NCBI GenBank assembly: GCA_026261815.1
Contig: JAMPIT010000583.1
Location: forward strand, 1,736,001 to 1,800,000
Direction: 5' to 3'
Origin: Monarcha castaneiventris obscurior
Taxonomy: Eukaryota > Chordata > Aves > Passeriformes > Monarchidae
DNA: 64,000 bases
In this document: piece after piece, positions 12,463 through 23,240 of the stretch
Numbering within the stretch: position 1 is the first letter of the stretch
Layout: every line of letters starts with the position of its first letter
Notes under the pieces: model-generated
Database searches by the model: none
What the model was told of the DNA's origin: nothing
What the model saw: the letters and a program-made list of their open reading frames with translations, nothing else
Position numbers and translations under genes: made by a program

Positions 12463-12567
12463 ATATTATTATATTATATTATATTATATTATATTATATT
12501 ATATTATATTATATTATATTATATTATATTATATTATATTATATTATATTATATTATATTATATTAT
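12463..12567. repeat. Pentanucleotide microsatellite (ATATT)n
   Basis: After one imperfect step, 19 perfect ATATT units run from 12471 to 12565 (95 bp). The perfect repetition suggests recent expansion and probable length polymorphism. There is no coding overlap. Confidence 0.97.
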
Positions 12568-12899
12568 GACAGGAAAGCTGGCAGAGAGGAAATAAAGACT
12601 GATTGATGGGAGAACAAAGTTTTGACCATCCCCAGAGAGGAGCAGTGACTCAAATAAGAGAAGTCCTGGCTGGGATTTCACAGCATTTGCCTCATATAGA
12701 AACTGTAGGGGAAAAACAGGCAAACTCAAATACAACTCTACAAAAAAGGTAGAAGCAGGTAAATAATTCTCATCTTACATCCTCTGCAATGTTTAAATAA
12801 AATCTCAGCTTCTGCACTTCCTGGAGCCAAAAAAACAATGTAGCCCACCTACTACTGCCCAATGACGATCAAGAAAGATGTGTTTCAAAGTAGTCTCCA

Positions 12900-13031
12900 A
12901 GATTTCACCCTTTTTATATTAAAAGATTGGAAAGGAGTACTACAATTCCCATTTTAATTTGGGTATTTAAACCAGAGGGGATGGAAGGTTTTTAGAAGGC
13001 TTATTCCAAATGGGCACAGAAACAGCACTTT
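12900..13031 (+). repeat. Diverged direct repeat, copy 1
   Basis: This segment has a related copy ~530 bp downstream (13430-13569). The shared order is 'gattt', 'tatat', 'ggagt', 'aattccc', 'agagggga', 'ggaagg' and 'cattccaaa'-like blocks with matching spacing. By eye about three quarters of bases agree over ~110 bp. It may be an old local duplication or two copies of an unrecognised interspersed repeat. Confidence 0.6.
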
Positions 13032-13429
13032 GCATGGAAGGAAAGGGGGGCAGAAACGCCAAATACTGTCATGTAAATTTGTTTTTGAAAGATGGAGAAT
13101 CCTTTCTAACATAGCCAACCCTTGAAACATTTATAACGTGCAGCAGAAATACAGGAGTGCAAAATGTTCTCCAGTAGTTGTTCCCCCCCTGTACCTTTTC
13201 CTTGTTAAGAGAGAGAATGGGTCAGTAATCACCCAAACTCACCGGTGGCCGTGCTCTGTTCATCCAAGGGACTGGACAAATGCAGGTTAAAATTGGGTGC
13301 CGGGCCAAGCTGGCACTGGATGGCTGCAGTTGCTCCCAGCCCAGCTGTCTGCCTTGCTCTCCTGGTGAACAATCAGTTTCCCTCTCAGCTGGGTGAGATT
13401 ATTTCATGAAGCAGCTCTTGAACCAGCAG
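13032..13429. other. Spacer between diverged direct repeats
   Basis: About 400 bp with no recognised element. It is GC-richer around 13230-13380. No coding frame is supported. Confidence 0.5.
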
Positions 13430-13569
13430 AGATTTTCCTCTGTTATATCAAGTGAAGGAGTCTTAAAATTCCCGTTTAAATTTGAGGGGGTTACACTAGA
13501 GGGGAAGGAAGACATCTTAAAAACTTCATTCCAAAGTAGGAGAGAGGTGAGGAAACAGAACAGGTATGA
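13430..13569 (+). repeat. Diverged direct repeat, copy 2
   Basis: Counterpart of the segment at 12900-13031, with the same order of blocks and slightly different spacing near 'ttgagggggttacactagag'. A 74-codon frame starting at 13406 crosses it, but copy 1 does not preserve that frame, so it is not a conserved coding sequence. Confidence 0.6.
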
Positions 13570-15636
13570 AAGGCTGCTGAGGAGAAATAAGCAGCCATCT
13601 ATTTTCCAGGTTCCAGTATTTGCTGTTTGAGGAAATAGGGGCTCTCTTTGCTGTCAGGTGAGAGATAACTCAAACCCTCTCAAGTGTTTTGGAGGTACAG
13701 GGACAGGAGGGAGGTTCCTCTAAGATGCACTGTTCCCCCAGGGCTGTGACTACGCTGTGAAGGTGCTTTATTGTACAGGAGAGATTCGCGGGGTATTTCC
13801 CAGGGGTGCCTTGAGTATTCCACACAAAGGGGATACAGACCCAGATAAAATCACCTGTGCAAATGAGGAAGGGAGGTGTGAATTGCTCTCTTGCTTTCTT
13901 TGTGCCGAATCACTTCATTGGCAAACCCCCCTCCCTCCTCCCTCCAATCAATGTAACTTATTCCTGTCAAGTCGTAGGTAATATGTAGTGTTTTCTACAT
14001 ATTTTTATATTTTTTTCCTTTTAAGACTTTCATTGTTCATAATGCTATTAATTCCTAGCTCACACTTTTATTTATTCAAGAAGGATCAGGCAGCCTTTCG
14101 TTTTCATGAGAGTATTTCACTTTTGACATGGTTTTCTTGGTTTCTCAATTAATGAGGAGACCACAGGAAATGGCCCTCAAATTTGAAATAAATCCACGTT
14201 CGTTTGTAAGGACTGCAGAGCATTCTGTATCAGTAAATATTTATCATTACCCAAATAAGATTCTGCTGGAGTAAAGCAGAGATTTTTATTCATGTGAGCA
14301 TCCACCAACAGAGCGAAGTGATTTGTTAAAGTCAAGTCAGCAAAAGGAACACCTGGAAGAAGACAATAATTAGATTTGTGGAGAAAACAAATATGAGATA
14401 GTTTTGGTCCCTCACATAGTCCTGCATCTGTGCTTCTTTCTCCTACTGAAGGCTTTGTGTGTTTGCTGGATGAGTTACTGCCCCTCTAATCACCAGATTG
14501 CTTTTGCCAATGATCTTGGAACCCACCAGTTGCATTGGGCTGCTGCTGGATTTGGCCAGGGAACCTGGAGTTTGTTCCAGGAGGGCTCCAAGGGAAAACA
14601 GGAATCACGGAGCTTCTATTTTTCTTCTTCTTTCCCCCTTCTTCTTTTCCTTTCCTTTCTTTTCTTTCACGTAAAGATCTAGCATGTGTGGTCTGAGGAG
14701 ACAGCGAGAGATGTACAACTCTGGCTTCTTTTTTCACGCGTTGAAAAACCAGCCCTTGTACTGCCACTTATTATAAATTTACATAACAGCCAACAAAGGT
14801 GGAATATATTAAAAGCTATTTTCTGCCTGTGTCACAGCACATTTTTATTTTTATCCTAGTTACTTGTGTTGGTTTTTTTCATGACTATTTTGAGTCCTAG
14901 ATATAAGCCCGTAAACTGCTTTAATCTTTCATTCAGGAATAATTTAATCTTGGGGAATATGTTCTCTGACATCATTCATGACTTTTTAATGTTCTTGGTC
15001 AGCCCATGGAATAGCTTTGGCATTTAGAAGATCTTTAAGTTGTTAATTACTGTGTTTCCAGATTCCTCCATGAATGCAATCTCTATAAAATATCACATAC
15101 CATAAAAAAGGCAGAAAACTTATTTTCAAATTAGGACCTTTAATACACCAGTAAATTTTGATGACAGTGCTGTAAAAAGCCAAACTTTCCTGTGCAATAA
15201 CTTCTCTCACATGTGTCTTACTGAGCTGCTTATGAGACAGCTTCAAAAGAATAATGGTGGTAGATCAGATTTAAGCAGCCTGGAATGCTCCTTGACAAAG
15301 GCTTCTTTCAGCTGCTGCATCCTAACTTAAATCTAGCTGTTTGTAACCATGTCCTGTGCACAAAGAAAGTACCAGGCACTGAAAATATTAATGATGCCGT
15401 GCTCTGCTCCTGGGTGTTCAAACACTACCAGCATCTGGAGAATGCTGTTTGGTTTTGTGTGGGGTATTTTTCTAGTAAAGAAATATCTTTCTGATTTTAT
15501 TTTATATGCTGACAGTATTAATTGGTGCATCAGGCAGGAGAAAAGAGCTCAAATACTGGAATGTATTTATAGCTGTAATCAAAAGACAGATTAAGGAATA
15601 GGCATAGCTACAGATCTGCTTTTGTACAGCTGATAC
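13570..15636. other. Unique AT-rich DNA, no gene seen
   Basis: No recognised repeat or gene. There is a C/T-rich patch at 14618-14668, and a few frames of 65-95 codons on either strand without other support. Confidence 0.55.
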
Positions 15637-15955
15637 AGAATCCCAGAATGGTTTGGGTGGGAAGGGACAGTAAAGATCATTTAATTCCAAACCTGCCATG
15701 GGCAGGGACACCTTCCACTGTCCCAGGCTGCTCCAAGCCCCAGTGTCCAACCTGGCCTTGGGCACTGCCAGGGATCCAGGGGCAGCCACAGCTTCTCTGG
15801 GCACCCTGTGCCAGGGCCTGCCCACCCTCCCAGGGAACAATTCCTGCCCAATATCTGATGTGAATTTCCCCTCTGTCAGTGTGAATCAATTCCCTCTTCT
15901 CCTGGCACTGCAGTTCCTGAGGAATTGTCTCTCTCCATCTTCCCTGTAGCCCCTT
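15637..15955 (-). mobile_element. CR1 LINE 3' end
   Basis: Antisense CR1: the tail complement 'cagaatcccagaatggtttg' lies on the left and the body extends to the right. The core at ~15718-15855 agrees with the other copies at essentially every base, then similarity stops abruptly at 'atatctgatgtgaatttccc'. Beyond it a more diverged part reappears ('ggaattgtctctctccatct'). The flanks are clearly more decayed than the core. Confidence 0.9.
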
Positions 15956-18900
15956 CTGATACATAAAGGGCTTCAGTCTTCAAACTGTTTATCAGCCTAA
16001 TGCCTTTCTCTGGAAGCTGGAAATTATTGATCTGGATCACTGGAAGATTTTGATTTTGTGGAATGGGAGTAATCTCATGTAACTGGAGCTGTTCATAAAT
16101 TAGATGTCACCTGAGGGATGGGTGTCAGTGGAATAGTCCTTGAGGCTGCCTTTGTAGTCAAGCAGCAGGAAATTTGTAGCATAACTTGTGTGACCATAAG
16201 ACACTCACTGAGGATGACATGGATCATGTGGAAGGGGCCCATTTCTCTTCTTTAAAGACTCCAACTCTGAAGTCTCTGACTTTAGCGCAGGAGAGTAGCT
16301 GGGCCATGGATATGTGTATCCTAACAGTTAAATTCCAACTGTTTGGTTTGGAGAGTTGATAGAAATCAGTTTTTCTGCTTTACCTGCCTGTGAAAGTTGT
16401 GTGTGGGAAGATTAAAATCCCTTGGACAGTGGAGATGTGCTGTTCCTCCAGTTAGGAGCAGCACCAGACCCCATCTGGGTGCAACAGGAGCAGGGGAAGA
16501 GCACGAGTGGGGCAAACCAGGAAATTCACAGCAGTAACAAGCACAAGTGAGGCTGTACTGATGCTCCAGCAGAATATCAGCTCCCTGAAGAGCCTCTGCA
16601 GGAGTGGGAGCAGGAGATGAGCCAAGGTAGAGCAGGACAGGTATCTCCAGGTGGAAGAGGCACAGCTAATTCAGCAGAAGGACTTGCAGCAGGACTTCTT
16701 TATGTTTAGTAGGACTAAGTAACAAGTTTTTTACCATTTGCACCCTCAGAACACTCGCTGAGGTGTTGAGCCCTGTCTAACAATGATGGCAGAGGCTCAG
16801 CTACACAAACCTGGCTTATCCAAGGAACACAAAGGCACTGTAATTGCAACTCTTTAAATTTTCAGTACCCTGATTTGTTTTAGTTAGGGCTCTTCTTTGA
16901 GTACTTAAGCCTTGCATATACATTTTTAATTTCAATTGCTGCAGTGAATTGTATTATATACCTCCTAAAGATGTAATATAACAAAGTATCACAGTTTTGT
17001 GCATCAGTTACAGATGCACAAAATATAATTACACATTACCTAGCACTTCCTTTTCCTGTAAAATTAGTGAACTTGGAGAAAACAGCATCAGCAGCAATAG
17101 AAAGAAATTTTATGAGGATTTTTCTGTGCATGTTTTAGTTGTTCTTTCTATTGATTGTTACTTAATTGCTATTAACTAGTGTTCTAACACAGCATTTTAG
17201 CTTGAAATAAACAGAATATACTTTATCCTTGGATCCAGTCCTATTATTTGTACTCATGAAGTAATAATAAAAATGCAGGTGCTTCTCAGGAGGAACCCTG
17301 AGTGGGAGAGGAGTTTAGATTTAGCCAGAACTGTAAAGTTTAAAAACGCTTCCAAAATTAGTTCTGTAATTAACATTGCTCTTCACCTCTGAAGTCAAAC
17401 ATGAGCCAGTTGGTAGTGCAGAATATTCACAGAGAACAAATGAGGCCATATCAGTTCATCCAGGACCTGCAGCCTTCTCTGTGAAACCCCTGTCTTCATT
17501 TCCTTTTGGACAGAACAGCACAGGAGAAATTAAAGGTGGACTTGATCCAACGGGCAGACTTTTTAAACAGCTGAACCAACATGGGCACTTCAAACAGGGC
17601 CATGAAATAAATGATCTGGGTCTGACATACCAAGCTGGTAAAATCACTGAATATTCAGCCTGTTCAAAGGGTGCTCCATGTGTGAGACAGAATCCAATCC
17701 TTCCCCTTTCTGCTTTTGCAATAGCTGAATAAAAATCATTTTTTATACTTAAAAAAAGATTATTTAGGAAAAAAAACCCCTATTTTGCCTAGAGGTAATG
17801 TCTGCTGAATATTAGCAGCAAAATAGGATGGGTAGAGTTTGCTATTAAAAAGGAAACTATAAATAATGTGAGATAAATCACGGAGTTAAAGAGGCAAAAT
17901 AGCAAATTGTGAACTTCTGGAAAGTCACTGATTTGATGCATTTATCTTTGCATTGAGTAACTTCAGAATACTGAGGGAAACTATTCCCAAGCACCTTGAT
18001 GGGATCTGTTGGAATGAGAACAATGAGGGGCCATCCAAATTTGAGTCATAATTGACCCCAGTGTAACATCCACGTGCTTCCTGACAGGTGAATAAAATTC
18101 TGAAGAATTGAGAGAGTTAAATCCTGGAAAAAAACCCCAAAAACGTAGCCATATCAGACACTGTACTTGCAACACCAGTGAGTACTTTTTATGTGTTTTG
18201 TGCTACAGAAAAATTAGATTTTTTCACCCCTCTTGTCACAAGAAAGAAGAAACGAAAATTAAATGAGATTTCTAATATATAAATAATTTATCTGGTTATA
18301 ATTGCAGGTTTTTCATAGCACTATGAAAATCAGAGATTATTCAGGTTATGCTTTTGTTTGATTTATGCTCCCTGATATTCGAGACATTCAATTCCTGAAG
18401 TCAAGAATTTTGACCTGCTCTTCAGAGTAGGATAACGCGTTGTTATGAACAATTTAATTTGAACATGTAGAGATCTAAAATTTAGTTTAAATGCAGCCAT
18501 ATGCAGCTTCAAATATAATATTTCATTTTTTCTCCCAGTTCTGGTCAATAATGAATGAGTTTTAGAATTTAAATCAAGACACAGCAGAGTTCTTGTGATA
18601 TATTATTGATAAAGCACACTTATTGTAACAACATTTTCCAAGGGAAAACACATTATTTGTTGGCTCTGTTAATCCGAACTTTAACATAAGTCTATATTAA
18701 GCTTATAAAAATAATTTTCAGTATGTTGGAGGAAGGTTTGTAAGCAGGTTTTTAAATAATTAGATGAAAAAATGCAACTTATTACCTTAATAAATAAAAT
18801 ATTATTCTTTGAATAGATCTTCAATTCACTTTCCCATATGGCTCAAAGAAAAAATCCATGATTATAATGATGTATTTCAGCATATAACAACCAGAAATAT

Positions 18901-19729
18901 TTAATAGAATTTTTAGGAATTTTTTTTCCCTTTCCTAATGCATTGAAGCTGCATATGGGAAATTAGAATTTCCAGCAAGAAAAAGATAAAGGAGTTTCTC
19001 TTTCTGGTCTTACTATTTCTAGTAATTTTGAAATCCAAAAGTACTTTCAGAACTCCCCCCTTGACACCTGAACTCCAGCAGGGGTTTGTTCCTGTGGGAA
19101 ATGTATATATTTTTTAAATATACAAACCTTAATATTGTGTGGGAAATATACCTTGGTGATACAGTCCTTGGAGTGCTCTGGTTGACCAAGTTTTAACATA
19201 ATTAAATTATTTTGGGAGCAGCTATTACTGAATTAACAGTTCTGTGTTTTTTAATTTGCCTTGGCTTGGCTACTCTGACAACCTGAGCTCTTGACTGAGA
19301 GTATCATTTGGAACTGGAAGTTAATATCCTTGAGAGAAAATCAGGATTGAGGTGTGAGTATATTAATTGAATATACCTAGGCCTAGGAGGTTCAGTCAAG
19401 AGGAAAAATCTAAATATAGGTGAAAGAGGGTGCAGCAAGACACATTTGCTCAAGCTGTTTGAAAATAGGGAAGACAACCAGTAGTTTGGATCCAAGTCAG
19501 GAAAAAATATATTTAATTATGTTATAGCAGGTTGGGAGTATTGGCATTCACAATTCTGATTACGCATAAATTTACCTAAATGGGTAACACAAAGAAATGA
19601 AGAAAATAATGTAAAAAATCCTGTATTTGTGGTTATAGAGTTAGGCAGGAAAACTTTGTAGCTGATGGGAAGAGTGAACTTTTTTCTTTTTTTCTTTTTT
19701 CTTTTCCCTTTAAATTACTTCTCTATTTT
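15956..19729. other. Unique AT-rich DNA, no gene seen
   Basis: Nearly 4 kb without recognised retroelements. The best single frame is 118 codons on the plus strand at 17376-17732, with the stop overlapping an AATAAA at its end; there is no homology that I recognise and no upstream support. 16.4-16.7 kb is somewhat richer in G. Confidence 0.5.
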
Positions 19730-19734
19730 CTGCC

Positions 19735-19759
19735 TTTTTTTTTTTTTTTTTTTTTTTTG
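19735..19759. repeat. Poly(T) run
   Basis: More than 20 consecutive T, preceded by a T/C-rich stretch from ~19680. It is a simple length-variable homopolymer, with no retroelement body recognised on either side. Confidence 0.85.
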
Positions 19760-22700
19760 TCAAAAAAACTTTTTAACCGTTTTAATATTAAGTTTCATTA
19801 GACAACATAAGTTTTTCCTGTGTGGGGGTTGATTAGTTTAATAGTCTGCCTTGGTACAGAGAGATTTACAGAGAATCTGCAGGCTGGGTGACCTGGGAGC
19901 TCCATGGAGGGCTCCAATGCAGAGCTAGGACTCCCTTTGGCTTCTTTCAACAGCCAGATTTTCCCTATGGTTTGAATTTTATATCCATATGTAACTAGAA
20001 AATGAATATTTAAAAAAATATATATATGCTGGGACTGCTCCATTAGTTCAGTATTGGGATGCTGCATAGGCAGGACTGTCCATGGAACAGGGAAATGCAC
20101 AGGATGGCCTTGGAATCTTTAAGCACAGATAGTAATTTAAATGTGCTTGGAAAGAGTTTCCCTGCCTAATTTTGAGTAGACTTTTAATTTTTAACCAGTT
20201 ATTTATACTTTTAACTGGCTTAATTCTTTGTGGCTGTGTGTGTGAGGAACGTTGCTAGCAGGAAGAAGCAGTGCTTCCAGCATTAATCTAAACACTAAAT
20301 GTTTTTAAATGTCGTGTTTTTAAGTTATGAAGCTGTCTTGAAGATATCCACATTGCTCTGATTTCCATCAGCTGAAGGCACTGGGTATGTTTCCAGTTAG
20401 CGGGAACTGCAGCGGGAGTTGCATTTCCAACCTAAACAGATAAATCTGCAGCTGTTAATATCAAATCATATCTCATTATATTTACAGGGATAATAAGACA
20501 TGGATGGCTGGCTGGTGCAGCCTCAGAAGTGTGTTAGCTTTCAGTGTGCTTGGCAGTAGTTAAATGGGAATGAACAGCATCAGAAGGGGAATTTTCCACT
20601 ACTCGGGAAATCTTCTTGACATGAAGTAAAAAGTTAATTCCAGCCCTGCCTCATTAATCAGATCTGCCTAGAGTTAAGGAAGTGTCACCTAAGCATGTTT
20701 TGCTCAACGCTGTGTGCTGCTGCTGAAGATCCTGACATGCAAAACAGAAGTAATTGGATTTGTGCTCAAAGGCAAAGCAATAAGTTGGAATGTGCTTTAT
20801 GAGTGACCTTTGTGGGGACTGCCCTGGGCACCTCCATGTGGTGCCTGTCACCACTGATGGTGGCTGCACACTCAAGGTTGTTTCACCAGTCACATGCATG
20901 GGTTGCTTTGCCTGTGTCTAATAGGCCATGGATCGTGCACACAATCTCTGCACTACAGCGGGAGCAACAGCCTGGAATTAGGGATTATCCAGGGGGACCT
21001 CTGGCCTCTCTGTGCTGGTCACTGCTGTTCTATCTCCTCAAGGTCCAAACTAAAATCTACTTCTTAATGTGCTGTCCCAAGACCGAGATGAGGATTTCCC
21101 AGGTGAGGGGATGAACCACACTTTGGCCACTGCTTTAATAACTCCACAAGGGAAAGCTGTCCAAGGAACTTGTAAAGACCAAGGCATGGACTCAGACTGG
21201 CAGGGGGATACTGAGGTGTTTGTTGAGAGAATCAAGCTGCTTTTATAGGCTTCTTCAAGACACCGTATTTGGAACTGGCTTCCCTGGGAAGCCCATGGGC
21301 AACCCACAGTGCATCTCACTGTTATCGTACTGTCACCCAACAAACCTTGAGCAAAGCAGACATGAACCCCAAAACTGGGTTTTGGTAAGCTCTGCTGTGA
21401 CAACGGGATGGGAAATCCTATTCAAATCTGTGCATGAAGTCCCAAATAAAGCAGAGTAGGACCATCATAACCTTATATAAGGTCTGTGAATACAAACACT
21501 TAAGTTCTGCAATTTAGCTCCTGCTTACCCTTCACTGAAAGCCCCAGGAGCCCCTGGGCTTGGACTAACTCCTGTCATGTCCTTTGTTACTATTCTTGAC
21601 AAAAATATTTGTCTTTCTAATCTTCCACTGAAGAAACTGAGATGCTTTATGTAAAATCCTTACAAGGCCATTGATTTTTTCCAGAGCAAATTGTGATAGT
21701 GTTGTATAAGCATATGAAACTCAAAAGTGGAGTAGCAAATTCCGGGAAACTGGTGTGCCAAAGAAATGGAGAATGTTGGTGGTATAAGGAGTTCTGATGA
21801 AAATCAAAAAGTAAAAAAGAAAACAGCTGCAGTCCTTTCCATTTTGCAATAACTAACATGGATGAGGATTAAATGACAATTGGGGTAGGGAGGGCTTGTC
21901 TGCTGTCAAGTTAAAAAAAAAAAAAAAAGAATGAAGGGTCACTAATGTATATGACCAGAACTTTTGCCAGTAGTTTATGTTCAAACATTTAGTGTCCTGT
22001 TCAGAGCTCACTGGAAATGTGTCTCTAAAGGAGATCTCAGTACTCTAAAATATGTATGATGTGCCTGGTATCTTGTAGGAAGTCTGTGTTTACATCCAGT
22101 TTCTTTAGAAATCCAAAGGAACATTTATAGCACAGAATTCCTACTGGGTTCTTGCAGTTCAGGAAAAGAACAGCAGTGTTTAACTGAATTTCCTCCCTGA
22201 TACCATTATTTTTGGCAAAATCCATAAATAGTGATTCCTAAACACAACACCTTCTCTCACTTTTCCTGGCTGCTCTTCCTTGAGAATCAAACATTGTTGA
22301 AGAACTGGAATACTCTACTGCTGTAGATATGGTTTGGCCAAATCCCAGTGGGATAAGGCAGCTTTTTTAGCAAATAGTGCAAGAATGAGACAGAAATTAT
22401 TATGTACTGCTAAAAGCAATGCCTGGTAGTTTGGATAAACAGAAGTTAGGGCTGTTAATAGCCAAGGGAGCAACTGTAATTTAGGCTTTGAAAAGTTGAT
22501 AAACCAAAGGAAAGTAATTTGGAAGCAAACAAACAATCTGGTAACAGAATATCTGAGAAGTATTTTAAAATGCTTATCACTCAGCTGTGCAGAATAGATG
22601 TCTAATCTCTCCCACTGCCACGGCTAAAGATTTAGAGGATTTTGCACAAACCTTTTCTGAGTCTTTAAAGACATCTAATTTAGTGAATGGTAAAGGATTT

Positions 22701-22863
22701 GTGGCAGGAGAAAAACAAGTAATTTCAGTCAAGTTTCTCAAATCGGTGTTATTGGTTGATAGACATCAGGACAGGACTGTTGGGACAGATCTTGCTTGTC
22801 TCCTTCACCTCAACCCCTTAATCCAAGGCCTTATGAAGTTTAACAAAAACAAACTTGTGTGTG
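19760..22863. other. Unique DNA, part of it less AT-rich
   Basis: 20.8-21.4 kb is moderately GC-rich with overlapping frames up to 117 codons (minus, 21050-21403) that I do not recognise. A 16-base A run lies at 21912-21928. No splice-site pair supports an exon. An old, unrecognised mobile element in this part cannot be excluded. Confidence 0.45.
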
Positions 22864-23024
22864 GATAGAATCATGGAAGGGTTTGGGTTTGGGTTTGGAA
22901 GGACCTTAAAGCTCATCTTGTTCCAACCCCTGCCATGGGCAGGGACATCTTGCACTATCCCAGGCAGCTCAGAGCTCCATCCAAGCTGGCCTTGGGCACT
23001 TCCAGGGATGGGGCAGCCACAGCA
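22864..23024 (-). mobile_element. CR1 LINE 3' end, diverged
   Basis: Antisense CR1 starting with 'agaatcatggaagggtttgg'; the normal tail box here holds three GGGTTT units, a small local expansion. It runs through 'cctgccatgggcagggacat' and 'gccttgggcacttccaggga' to 'gggcagccacagc'. It is clearly more diverged than the young copies. It abuts an opposite-orientation CR1. Confidence 0.85.
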
Positions 23025-23027
23025 AAG

Positions 23028-23240
23028 AAAATTCCAGTTGGACACAGAAAAAACCTTGTCACTATGAGAGCTGCTTGGAGCAGGACTCAGACAGCTCAGG
23101 CAAATCTCCATCCACAGAGCTTTTCAAAACTTTTCTGGACAAGGCCCCTGGATAACACAATCCTGCTTTGAAGCTGCCTCTGCTTTGAGTGGGAGGTTGG
23201 ACTGGATGATTTCTGGAGCCTTCTTCCAGCATAAATTTTC
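23028..23240 (+). mobile_element. Older CR1 LINE 3' end, opposite orientation
   Basis: The block order 'cttgtcactatgagagc', 'cagagcttttcaaaactttt', 'ctggacaaggcccctggata' and 'gaggttggactggatgattt' matches the 3' end of an older avian CR1 subfamily in sense orientation. It lacks a clear tail repeat and is the oldest-looking CR1 body here. The minus-strand CR1 on its left probably inserted into or next to it. Confidence 0.75.

Noticed and set aside
20803..21403. Possible degraded retroviral or other coding region
   Set aside because: Moderately GC-rich with overlapping frames, but no motif or repeat relationship that I can name.
22876..22893. Telomere-like GGGTTT repeats
   Set aside because: Three units only, in the place of the CR1 tail box, and the vertebrate telomere unit is TTAGGG.
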